Assembly (NCBI GenBank): GCA_020630615.1 | Contig: JAHDBA010000002.1 | Coordinates: 36,927-92,255 of the forward strand | Source: Myxococcota bacterium | GTDB lineage: Bacteria; Myxococcota; UBA727; JAHDBA01 | Direction: 5' to 3' | DNA: 55,329 nucleotides | Shown: positions 17,598-27,000 of the stretch, in pieces | Layout: every line of letters starts with the position of its first letter | Position numbering within the stretch: position 1 is the first letter of the stretch | Notes under the pieces: model-generated | Database searches by the model: none | Seen by the model: the letters and a program-made list of their open reading frames with translations, nothing else | Told to the model about the DNA's origin: nothing | Position numbers and translations under genes: made by a program

Positions 17598-17990
17598 ATG
17601 AATGAACAAGCTGCTGTAACAAATGATGGTGACAAGCCCTTGGTCGAGTTATTGATCCGTGACGAAGATGCACCACCACCACAAGGTGTGAAAATAGCGT
17701 CACCTTTAAAGGCGACCATTCTTTATCTTTTCGGTTACCTTTGTGCGTGTACAACAATTTTGTTTGCGACAATAATTTTACGGAAACTTGACGGCAGCGA
17801 TGATCCAACCTCAACACCTTCTGCAACTTATGACGCTTTGAACGGTCTTGTTCGCGCACAAGGTCTTGGAGCAATAGCGGTCTTTTTGATTGCCGTATTT
17901 CTGATGTTTGGTTGGGCTATGCGACCCAAGAAGATTAAGTTGGTGACCTTGCCAACGAAGCTTCAAGAACAACTCAAAACGAGTACCTAG
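17598..17990 (+). CDS. Small two-helix membrane protein
   Basis: A 130-residue protein with a hydrophilic, acidic N-terminus and two transmembrane helices (about 40-62 and 92-110), then a basic tail. The ATG at 17598 is favoured over the GTG at 17595 because GGAG is spaced 7 nt from it. Its stop lies 2 bp before the TTG start of the antiporter gene, so the two are probably translationally coupled; it may be an accessory subunit. No family is recognised. Confidence 0.65.
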   Translation: MNEQAAVTNDGDKPLVELLIRDEDAPPPQGVKIASPLKATILYLFGYLCACTTILFATIILRKLDGSDDPTSTPSATYDALNGLVRAQGLGAIAVFLIAVFLMFGWAMRPKKIKLVTLPTKLQEQLKTST

Positions 17991-17992
17991 CA

Positions 17993-19567
17993 TTGCACGA
18001 GTGGCTCCTAATAGCACTTCCTTTGGGGGTGCTCGTGCTGACGTATCTCAAAATGCGTGTTGAAATCGCACTTTTAGTAGGGTGCGTTCTTGGAGCATTA
18101 CTTTTTGCCTTCTCGAATCCATCCAGTCCCTATGGAATGTTGGCATCAAGCATAAAATATTTAACCTCTGCACTCGTCAAGAACCTTATCGATGCCGATC
18201 ATCTTAAGGTGATCTTCTTTACACTCTTCATGACCTTAATGGTTCGCGTCATGCAAGAGCATTCATCGTTCAAGGCTCTAATTGTACAAACCAGTGCGCG
18301 CCTTAAAAATGCGCGGCAAGCCCAGATGTTGACCTATTGGTCTGGCTTACTAATTTTCTTTGATGACTATCTCTCGGTGATGTTTGCGGGAAAACTAGCC
18401 TGTGCCATCAATGAAAAGTTTCGTGTTCGCAAAGCCAAGATTGCATATATTATCGACTCGACATCTGCTCCAATTGCATCGGTCTCACTTGTTTCAACTT
18501 GGATAGGTTATGAGTTATCTCAAATTCAAGATGCTCTCGATCGTTCGCAAATCTCTATCGACGCGATGGAGCTTTTTGTATCGGGTTTGACGACTCGCTT
18601 TTACCCTCTCGTCACGATCGTATTTGTTTGGTGTGTGATCCGTTGGCAGCTTCACATTCCCCCGATGCCAAAACACAATGAGCTTTTTGTTGAATCGTTC
18701 GAAGAAGAGAAATCCACTTCGACAGTCACACATAGAAACAAAGGTTCATTCGTTAGAGCACTCGCACCCCTTTGGGCTCTAATGGCTTCACTCGCGTTGG
18801 TGCTTGTTTTTTCATTGAATCCTTTGCGCGGCGTCATCGAGTGGTGGCAATCGCCTGAACAATGGCTTTTACACCCGAATGTCGATTCACTTCTTGCGCT
18901 GGTTGTTGTGTCGGCAATTGGACTTGGTATTGCGCTTATTCAGAGCCTTCGTGACAAGAGTCATGAAACAAATCCTTGGTCAGTTCTTTTCAAGACCACC
19001 AAAGACACTCTTCAAGAACTCAAACCTTTAGTATTGGTTCTCGTATTGGCGTGGTCGTTCTCTACAATTTTAAATGAACTTGGCTTGGGGGCCCTACTCG
19101 CTGACCGACTATCAGATGTTTTAAGTATCCGATGGCTTCCCTTCGCAACATTCATAATTTCTGCTCTGGTTGCTTTTTCAATGGGATCGAGTTGGGCAAC
19201 AATGGCGATTGTTTTCCCGGTACTGGTTCCAATAGCGCACTACACGTCGTCAGAGACAGAGCTTTATAATGTGCTCGCATACTCATGTAGCGCCGTGCTC
19301 TCTGGTGCAGTTTTGGGAGACCATATCTCCCCAATATCGGATACAACAATACTCTCATCCATCGCAGCTGAGATTGAAGTCCGTGAACACGTGCGTACCC
19401 AAACACCGTACGCACTTGTTGCAGCAGGCATCGTTATTGTGGGTGGCTATTGCCCTCTTGCTTTTGGGCTTTCTATAACCTGGGTTTGGGTCAGTCTTTT
19501 GGCTCTATTAAGTATGAGTGTGGCCTTTATTCATCTCCGCTCAAAAGCAAGCAAGACAGGTCTTTAA
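17993..19567 (+). CDS. NhaC-family Na+/H+ antiporter
   Basis: A 524-residue inner-membrane transporter with roughly 11-12 hydrophobic segments. Features of the NhaC family (COG1757) are F-F-D-D-Y-L-S-V-M-F-A-G, I-D-S-T-S-A-P-I-A-S-V-S, G-S-S-W-A-T-M-A-I-V-F-P and L-G-D-H-I-S-P-I-S-D-T-T. Members exchange Na+ (or an organic substrate) for protons. A hydrophilic loop (~225-250) splits the membrane halves. The start is TTG at 17993, immediately after the stop of the small membrane protein; no other good start lies nearby. Confidence 0.88.
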   Translation: MHEWLLIALPLGVLVLTYLKMRVEIALLVGCVLGALLFAFSNPSSPYGMLASSIKYLTSALVKNLIDADHLKVIFFTLFMTLMVRVMQEHSSFKALIVQTSARLKNARQAQMLTYWSGLLIFFDDYLSVMFAGKLACAINEKFRVRKAKIAYIIDSTSAPIASVSLVSTWIGYELSQIQDALDRSQISIDAMELFVSGLTTRFYPLVTIVFVWCVIRWQLHIPPMPKHNELFVESFEEEKSTSTVTHRNKGSFVRALAPLWALMASLALVLVFSLNPLRGVIEWWQSPEQWLLHPNVDSLLALVVVSAIGLGIALIQSLRDKSHETNPWSVLFKTTKDTLQELKPLVLVLVLAWSFSTILNELGLGALLADRLSDVLSIRWLPFATFIISALVAFSMGSSWATMAIVFPVLVPIAHYTSSETELYNVLAYSCSAVLSGAVLGDHISPISDTTILSSIAAEIEVREHVRTQTPYALVAAGIVIVGGYCPLAFGLSITWVWVSLLALLSMSVAFIHLRSKASKTGL

Positions 19568-19570
19568 GAG

Positions 19571-20902
19571 TTAAGCCTTTCTTTGTGTATTGACTTCTGT
19601 TGGAACGAGAGTCGGTTGCAATCGTTCAATTTCAACTTTCTCAACACGACGTGCCTGCATTTCACTTACAACAAAGAGCCACCCTTCATATTGAACACGA
19701 GTACCGAGTTTTGGCATTCGGCCCAGTTGGGTCGTGAGAAAACCACCCAAGGTTTCGTAGGCGCGAGGATGTGGAAAGGCAATTTCGATTGCATCTTCGA
19801 TTTCATCAAGGTTGGCTTTGCCTTCAGCGATAAATTTATCTTCATTCAATTTACGTAAATCATCGCGTTCATCGTCATATTCATCATGAATTTCACCGAC
19901 AATTTCTTCGAGAATATCCTCGAGCGAGACAATGCCACTCATCGAACCATGTTCATCGTGCACAACACAGAGATGGAGCTTTCGCTGCTGAAACTCTTTG
20001 AGCAATTCAGAAATCTTCATCAACTCTGAAACCCAAAAAGGCTTGTGAATCTTGTCGGTCAGCTTGAACTCATCCTCGTTTAAGTGACCAATCAACTCGC
20101 GCGAATGAAAGAATCCGTGGATATCATCAAGACCCTTCTCACCGTGAACGGGCATGCGCGTGTGCCCCCCTTCTGAGACTTGCGCTCGAATATCATCGAC
20201 ACTGGCATTCACTGAGAGCGCTACAACATCGGTACGAGGCACCATCACTTGCCGAACAATAGTGTCCCCAAATTCAAAGATATTGGTGATCAGCTCACTC
20301 TCGCTTTCTTCAATGGTACCCGCTTTCTCACCTTCTTTAAGCATGTAGTTGATGTATTCCTCTGTGACAAAAGGGCCGCCGCGGTCTGCATCACCGCCGA
20401 AGAATCGAACAAGTACCTTTGAGAGAAATGAGAAGCAGTACACAAAAGGAAAAAGGATGTAGTAGGTTGCCTTAACCACGTGCATAAGTACCGGCGCCAT
20501 ACGTTGAGCATGTTGTTTTGCAAATGTTTTGGGTGTGATTTCCCCCAACACCAAAAGCGCTGCGGTTGTTAAGGTCACGGCCACCGCAAGGACATTGTCT
20601 TTGAAAAAGCGCTGGGTGACCAAACCGGCGTAGGTTGAGAGAAATACGTTTACAATGTTATTTCCGATCAGAATGGTTGTTAGAATTTGATTTGGTTTTT
20701 CCAGCCATAGCTTTAAAGACGCGAAACGCCTTGGATGTGTATCGATCAGTTGACGCACCTTGCTTTCGGGCAATGCAGTGAGAGCCGTTTCTGAGCTTGA
20801 AAAGATACCAGATGCAAAGAGGCTGAAGCCTAAAATCAACATGTCTAAGACAAAGCTTTCGTTGGATGTCGATTGAAGTACCGTAGACGGGTCAGGGTCC
20901 AA
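19571..20902 (-). CDS. CNNM/CorC-HlyC family membrane protein (DUF21, CBS pair, CorC_HlyC)
   Basis: A 443-residue protein. Residues ~18-190 are the DUF21/CNNM membrane domain (S-S-E-T-A-L-T-A-L and I-L-I-G-N-N-I-V-N typical), ~210-335 a CBS pair (Q-V-M-V-P-R-T-D-V, E-D-I-L-E-E-I-V-G-E-I-x-D-E), and ~355-430 a CorC_HlyC domain. Such proteins act in Mg2+ or Co2+ homeostasis, and the old name hemolysin is misleading. The start is TTG at 20902, backed by AAAGGA 8 nt upstream. It converges on the antiporter with a 3-bp gap. Confidence 0.9.
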   Translation of the reverse strand: MDPDPSTVLQSTSNESFVLDMLILGFSLFASGIFSSSETALTALPESKVRQLIDTHPRRFASLKLWLEKPNQILTTILIGNNIVNVFLSTYAGLVTQRFFKDNVLAVAVTLTTAALLVLGEITPKTFAKQHAQRMAPVLMHVVKATYYILFPFVYCFSFLSKVLVRFFGGDADRGGPFVTEEYINYMLKEGEKAGTIEESESELITNIFEFGDTIVRQVMVPRTDVVALSVNASVDDIRAQVSEGGHTRMPVHGEKGLDDIHGFFHSRELIGHLNEDEFKLTDKIHKPFWVSELMKISELLKEFQQRKLHLCVVHDEHGSMSGIVSLEDILEEIVGEIHDEYDDERDDLRKLNEDKFIAEGKANLDEIEDAIEIAFPHPRAYETLGGFLTTQLGRMPKLGTRVQYEGWLFVVSEMQARRVEKVEIERLQPTLVPTEVNTQRKA

Positions 20903-21017
20903 TTTATATTCCTTTCAGTAAAACCAGATGCAGCTTAGCAAACACCGATGAAGTCCTCAAAATGGGCGAGTCGTAAATCTGCATTTAAGTAGGTTATAGG
21001 TACGAGAAGTGCTTGCA

Positions 21018-21659
21018 CTATACAAAGTACACATTGGCTTCTGTATTCTCTTCGATTTCTTCTTTTGAGATGCCTGGTGCAATCTGCATGCACTCGAAGG
21101 AATTGTCTTTCACTTGAAATACACCCCAATTGGTAATCACGGTCGACACGCACGATAGACCCGTTACAGGCAGAGTGACCTTCGATAAAAGCTTCGCTTC
21201 ACCCTTTTTTGAGCAATGTGTCATGAGGGCCACAACACGCTTTGCGCCTGAAACCAAGTCCATGGCGCCACCCATGCCTGTCACTTTCTTACCGGGAATC
21301 TTCCAATTTGCGATTGAACCCTCAGCATCAACCTGCATTGCGCCTAGGAAAGCAGCGTCGATGTGCCCGCCGCGGATCATCCCGAAGGATAGTGCAGAGC
21401 TAAAGGTTGATGCACCCTCCACCGCCGTGACCGTTTGCTTGCCAGCATTGATCATCTGTGGATCGACATCCGCGTCTTTTGGAAAAGGACCCATGCCCAA
21501 CAACCCATTTTCAGAATGAATCATAACACTTGGGTCATTCAAGCGATTGGCAACGAGGGTGGGAATTCCAATACCCAGGTTAATCACCCAACCCGGTTCA
21601 ATCATTGCAGCGGCCAAATCTGCCATCTGGTCACGTGTCCATCCCTTCACTTCACTCAT
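21018..21659 (-). CDS. 3-oxoacid-type CoA-transferase subunit B, orphan
   Basis: A 213-residue class I CoA-transferase beta subunit (ScoB/AtoA/PcaJ type). The catalytic Glu is in S-E-N-G-L-L-G-M-G (Glu50), the N-terminal G-I-G-I-P-T-L is present, and later G-A-M-Q-V-D and G-G-A-M-D-L-V complete the family pattern. It moves CoA between acyl groups, for example succinyl-CoA and acetoacetate. The alpha subunit, normally immediately upstream, is absent: the upstream neighbour is a TonB-like gene. It either works with a subunit coded elsewhere or the operon has been split. Confidence 0.88.
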   Translation of the reverse strand: MSEVKGWTRDQMADLAAAMIEPGWVINLGIGIPTLVANRLNDPSVMIHSENGLLGMGPFPKDADVDPQMINAGKQTVTAVEGASTFSSALSFGMIRGGHIDAAFLGAMQVDAEGSIANWKIPGKKVTGMGGAMDLVSGAKRVVALMTHCSKKGEAKLLSKVTLPVTGLSCVSTVITNWGVFQVKDNSFECMQIAPGISKEEIEENTEANVYFV

Positions 21660-21732
21660 TGAATACTCCCAACAGGTTCGACTGCATTTCTGTACTTTCT
21701 TCGATTATCGGATCACGGATCGAATCTCAAGC

Positions 21733-23280
21733 TTATCGAGATTTTGAACCCGATCTGGATTTGGACTTCGACTTTGATTTCGATTTCGACCTTGATTCTG
21801 CCTTTGATCTTGCTTTCGTGCGTGCCTGGGAACGAGCATCTTGAGAAGTCTTTGAGTTGCCACCTTTATGGCTTTGTGAACTTTTTGCTTTCGACGGATT
21901 GGTCCGTGCCTTGCGATTGAGTGCCTTGAGAGCCTCGCTTGATGTGCGCGCAGCTTTCCGTTGTTTGCGACGCTTCTTGCGTTTTTCTTTCATCTTTTCT
22001 TCGTAATCGTAGCCGAAAAACTTACCGAGATTCTTTAGTGATTCAGCCTTTTTGAGTAGCCCTTCTATGTTCTTGACGATCCTATCTGCATTTTTAAAAC
22101 GCCCCTTTATGAAGGGAAGTTTCTGTTCGTCAACAGACTCAAGTTTCATATTAAAATGATCATCGATCTCAATGTTGACAAGTCCGGTAAAGGGTTGTTT
22201 CCCGGGTTGGACATAACGTATGGGAACGCGTTTCAGAACCATCGGCATGAAAACCGTACGTCGATATTTTAAACCAATAATGCAACGGGCATCCGATCGA
22301 CCTGCATAGAGCATTCCACCCTGTGGTGATTCCAGTTCAAAGCGCAAGACCTCTCTCGGAAGAATCATTTCCACGGGCCCAATACGTTTGACGGGTTGTT
22401 TTTTTCGCCCGGTGACTTGGGCCATCTTCTTGGTGTACTTCAAGAGACTTGGTCGAGTGGGGAAGTGTTTAAATGCAAAAGGCACAAGTGTAACCCATTC
22501 ACTCAGAGGGCGCTCGGATTGTACGCGTGCCTTAATCCCGCGATCATTAGCATTGCATGCCCACGCTTCATCCGGGTCTCCCTGGGCAAGAGCAGGGTAG
22601 TTTGCGGCTTGATAGCTTTGATTTTTCTTTGCCTTGTCACGCATTCGTTGTCGCATGGCTTCCGTGCGTTCCTTTCGTGAGGCGAAGGCCTTTCTCCGTG
22701 CTGCGATTCGCTCGGCAAGAGAAATGTTCTTTTGTCCACCTCGAACATACGCATCACGAATTCGAGAGTCTTCATTGGCTCCTTTGGTGTCTCCTGTGTC
22801 ACTCGTTGCTGTTAAGGGGGCACTTTCAGTAGGCCTTTCGGTCTTCTCACTTGGATCCTTTTTGTTTTCCGCAGCTTCTTCATTCAATGGGGATTTGTCC
22901 ACTTGAGCTTCGGGCTCAATCTCAGGCTTTGGTTCTGGATCCGTTTCTTGTTTCGTTTCTTTTCGAGCTTTAGGCTTGGGCTTCACCTCTCGCATTGGAG
23001 TCGGTGGTGTCGGAGTTGGTATGGCTTCGGGCTCTTTTTCGACCTCTTGAGGCTCTTCGATATCTTCGAATTCTTCGGGTGTATTTTCATCTCGATCGGG
23101 TGTCAAAATCTCAGGCTGTGGTGCTGTTTCATTAATCTGAACTTTCGAACGCGCTTCCACGACAGAAAAAGTTGGTCGATGATAAATTGCGGGAAGCAAG
23201 GCATGAATACAAAGCGAAGCGAAGATCGCAGTGACTATACTCCACGAAAGCAATCGCGGCGCCGAACTCAGACGCTTCAT
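21733..23280 (-). CDS. TonB-like membrane-anchored protein with a basic Ser-Lys tail
   Basis: A 515-residue protein. The ATG at 23280 puts a single transmembrane anchor at ~10-30 (in-frame ORF opens to 23397), followed by an acidic then Pro/Glu/Lys-rich stretch (~50-180), as in TonB-type periplasmic spacers. A folded region (~245-430) has W-V-T-L-V-P-F and V-P-I-R-Y-V-Q segments and an I-E-I-D-D-H strand; I do not recognise it. The last ~85 residues are extremely basic, ending in alternating Ser-Lys/Ser-Arg. There is no canonical TonB C-terminal domain, so a role in energising an outer-membrane partner is only suggested. Confidence 0.65.
   Translation of the reverse strand: MKRLSSAPRLLSWSIVTAIFASLCIHALLPAIYHRPTFSVVEARSKVQINETAPQPEILTPDRDENTPEEFEDIEEPQEVEKEPEAIPTPTPPTPMREVKPKPKARKETKQETDPEPKPEIEPEAQVDKSPLNEEAAENKKDPSEKTERPTESAPLTATSDTGDTKGANEDSRIRDAYVRGGQKNISLAERIAARRKAFASRKERTEAMRQRMRDKAKKNQSYQAANYPALAQGDPDEAWACNANDRGIKARVQSERPLSEWVTLVPFAFKHFPTRPSLLKYTKKMAQVTGRKKQPVKRIGPVEMILPREVLRFELESPQGGMLYAGRSDARCIIGLKYRRTVFMPMVLKRVPIRYVQPGKQPFTGLVNIEIDDHFNMKLESVDEQKLPFIKGRFKNADRIVKNIEGLLKKAESLKNLGKFFGYDYEEKMKEKRKKRRKQRKAARTSSEALKALNRKARTNPSKAKSSQSHKGGNSKTSQDARSQARTKARSKAESRSKSKSKSKSKSRSGSKSR
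21736..21810. repeat. Ser-Lys/Ser-Arg codon repeat
   Basis: A 6-bp-periodic tract (variants of gatttc/gacttc on the + strand) that encodes the alternating S-K/S-R end of the TonB-like protein. Confidence 0.85.
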
Positions 23281-23496
23281 AATTAGATTGAGTCTTTGGT
23301 TTAATGTTGTGATATTACGGCCTTCAGTCAACAAAGAAGTGTTTACCCCTTTAGAATAAAACGCTTCCAAGTTTTTGACCAGTCTTTGACAGCACACTTT
23401 TGCTCGCTAGACACAGAGAAATCCACAGGGCATAGAATGTGTTAACATTGTGTGAAACGATACTTTTGCACGAAGGTGAAGACTCCGAGGTATATG

Positions 23497-24027
23497 ATGG
23501 CGCTACACGAAATATTGATCTGGCCCAACCCTAAGTTGCTCGAGGTTTCAAAACCTGTGAATGAGATCAATGATGACACGCGACAGCTCCTCAACGATCT
23601 TCTTGAAACGATGTATGCCAATGATGGTGTGGGATTGGCTGCACCGCAAATCGGTATCCACCAGCGCGTTTTGGTGGTCGATATTCATAGTCCCGACGCT
23701 GAGCGGCCCTCAGGAGAGGAGCCTATTCGTATGATCAACCCAGAATTTCTAAGCCGTGAAGGTGAACTGACTTGGGATGAAGGATGTCTTTCTGTGCCGG
23801 GTGAATCAGGTGAAGTCACGCGCGCTTCAAAAGTGCATTTGCGATACTTCGACGAAAATGGTGATGAATGTGAGATCGAGGCTGAAGGTCTTACCGCCGT
23901 CGCGTTGCAACATGAGATCGACCATCTGGACGGAAAACTCTTTGTCGACTACATTAGCTCAATGAAAAGAGCACGAATTCGAAGAAGAATGAAAAAGCGG
24001 ATTCAAGAAAAAGAGAAGGACACCTAA
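23497..24027 (+). CDS. def: Peptide deformylase
   Basis: A 176-residue deformylase that removes the formyl group from new protein N-termini. The three family motifs are present: G-V-G-L-A-A-P-Q-I-G (44-53), E-G-C-L-S-V-P (95-101; Cys97 binds metal) and H-E-I-D-H-L-D-G (139-146; His139 and His143 bind metal, Glu140 is catalytic). The C-terminus is basic. The ATG at 23497 has GAGG 6 nt upstream; the frame opens earlier (23452), but that would add residues before the usual M-A-L-H-E-I-L start. No fmt gene lies next to it. Confidence 0.96.
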   Translation: MALHEILIWPNPKLLEVSKPVNEINDDTRQLLNDLLETMYANDGVGLAAPQIGIHQRVLVVDIHSPDAERPSGEEPIRMINPEFLSREGELTWDEGCLSVPGESGEVTRASKVHLRYFDENGDECEIEAEGLTAVALQHEIDHLDGKLFVDYISSMKRARIRRRMKKRIQEKEKDT

Positions 24028-24049
24028 AATAATAATTTTTTCGCTTGCT

Positions 24050-27000
24050 TTAGCTCTCACTTTTCTTTTCTTCGAGAGTCTTTGCAGATTTCTTGTTCTC
24101 TGTGTCTGCGGCTGCATTATGATCACTCTTCGCTGCATTGTTAGACGCCTCACTTCGAGCACGTATCATCAGAGCCTGACAGTCTTGACCTAGGTCTTTG
24201 ACTTGGTCGCAGACTGGGGAACTTTCATTGGCTTCAGCTTTAAATCGAAAATAGCCTTCGTACGCTGCTAGGGCTGCTTGGTTTTTCTTTTGGTCTTTAT
24301 AGACATCTCCTAGTGTTGCATACGCTTTGCTATCTTCAGAATTCATTTGGACACACCGCTCAAGATATTTTTGTCCTTCTTTTAAATATTTACGGCGATC
24401 TCCAAGCCGTTTCACCAACATCACACCACGATGACAGACGAGCTCAACATTCTCAGGATCTAAGTCTTCGGCGCGACTATAGTATTTCAAAGCACTCGTT
24501 GCACGGTTTCTTTTCAGCTCAACATCTCCAAGCTCTACCCAACACTTTGCTTCTTTGGGGTCAAGTTCGGTACAACGTTTAAACCATTTTTTGGCCTTCG
24601 TGTATCCTCGACTCGATCGATTCAGCTTCCCGAGATAGAAAGCGGCACGGGCACTCGCTTCTGGTGAGGACATCACTTTTTCAAGGGCATGGATTCCTTG
24701 GCTGCGTTTGATGTTGTTCTCCGCTAAAATTCGACCCATCTCAAATGCTATCTCTAAATCTTCCGGGGCATTTTCCCGAGCACGGTTCAAAAGTGAAAAG
24801 GCTGAGCTTGGGTCCGATTGAGCGAGCGCAACAGCTTCGACGAAGAGACGTCTAGGGTTTGCAGGAGCTTTCTCTTTTGCTTCTACAGCGAGACTCGCAC
24901 CTTTTTCCAAATCACCACTCTTATAGAGCCAGTAGGCAAGGTTGACCTTATCATCAATAGTTGAGTCCGACTTCTCTACGAGTTCCTTTAAGAGTGGGAT
25001 CGCTTCATCAATATTCTTTTGCTGGCCTAAAATCTCCGCAGCCAACGCGATCGAATCTCGATTGCTTGCATCCAAGCGTAGAGCCTTGTCGACCTCGCTT
25101 TTCGCTGCATCGAAGTTTCGTTCTGCAATAAAAACCTTTGCTCGAGTTTGATGATTCCTGGCGTCAAAATATTCAACCTGCGCCAAGTCCTTCACGATTT
25201 TTTTTGCTTTGGAATAGTTTTCCTGTCGAGCGGCCAACGCACCAAGAAAAGTGCGCATCTCTAGCGCGCCTTTTTCATCGCGAACTACACCTTTAAGGAT
25301 TTCGAGTTGTTTGGCAACTCGACTCAACATCCCACGCTGAAACCAATATAGAATCACTTCGCGTTGTGCCATCCAGGCATCGGGTTTGAGTTGAGTCGAT
25401 TGCACAAAATAGCTCTGCGCTTTGTCAGACTGCCCAGCAAAAAGATAAGACCAGGCCAAATGCATCATGCTTTCAAACTCTGCATCTTCATTCTTCGCTT
25501 TTTTGAGAGCCTCTTTACCTTGGGGAATACGATCTTCGGAATCGATCGCTAAAAGCTTCCCAATGCGTTCGAGTTCGTTCTGATAGTCTCGTTCAAATCC
25601 TTGGTTTGTGCTCTCTGGGTTTGTGCTCTCTGGGTTTGTGCTCTCTGGGTTTGTGCCCTTTGAGTTTGTGTCCGCATTAATAACTTCAAGCTTTGGAATT
25701 AGCTTGCTTAAGGTATCTCGGTCATGGTTGTTATAAGCATTCCACAACGTTAAGTTATCGACTTTGAGTGCACCGACGGAGGCTTTCATAACTCTCCAAC
25801 CATGACTTTGCGTGTACGCCCCCTCGTTCAGCGCATGTTCCGCAAGAACATTGTAACCGGCTTGGCGGTCTCGCGGACTCATAACTTCTTTCACAGCATT
25901 GAGGTGCTCCAAGAGCTCGGTCTGGGTCTCCCGAGTCAAAGAGTGCTTCTTGAGTTCCTCTTGCGCTAGAGCCAGGGCTATTTTAGGACTTTTAAGGAGT
26001 TGCTTTCTATTTAAGGAATCATTTTCATCGCCATTTACAGGTTTATGAGCCGTCTTGGATTCCTCTATGTGAATCAGCGCATCGAGTTCGTGTACAAAAG
26101 AAGCCTTGCTTACTTGAGGTGTGAAAGTGCTTAGAGTTTTTCGTGCTTGTTTGTATTGTTTTTGTTCAAGTTCACTGATGGCTTTCAAGAGCACCAAGAC
26201 ATCCGTCGATAGAGCCTTATTGGTATTCTTTTTCTTCGATAACTTCGTGAGTCGATTCTGCGCCTTCGAGAATTCTGTTTTCGAGATTTCGATAGAGGAT
26301 TGAATAAGAGATTTCTGAACTGCGTCTAGTGAATCCCTATTGAGAGAATTTAAATAGAGCTCTGCAGAGTCATCATGATGCCACGCACTTAGGATAAGCG
26401 CTGCCGCGATTTTATCTTCTTTTTTTTCACTTTCAAAAAGCGAGCGTAACGCTGTGTAGTCGCCCTGTGAAAAGAGCTCGAGTGATGTCAATACCTTTCC
26501 GTGTTCAGATTTCTTCGGTAGTGCGTCTTCTGCTTTTTGCACTCCCGCGCCAGAAGCGTTTGATTTCGAAGCGTTGCTTTCAATATCTGCTTTTGATGCA
26601 AGGGGTGGAGACTCACTCTTCGAAGTGAAGAAGTCTACACCGAACCAACCATAAGGTGTAAAGGTATGAACGAGCGCCCCACCCATGCATACTAAAAGAG
26701 CAAGGGGCAGAGCAAATACAAGAATTCGTGCAGATGAACTTCGCTTTATTGCTTCCTTGGCAATCGATGCGGTGCTTTGAGGACGAAATCCTCGATCGGG
26801 TAATGCTTCGACTTCCTTTTGGGGGATGACCAGCTCTGGCGCAGGCGCATCGATCGAATGGGGTGGCGTGGTCATTGCATGACTTGGCGAAAACTGAGCA
26901 TTGGGGGCCGGATCGTTGGTATTGTTACCATCAAAACCTTGTCGATTCTGGGGCTCGATTTTGGGTCGCTCTTCTGCATTGTTTGAAGAGGGTAATTGCA

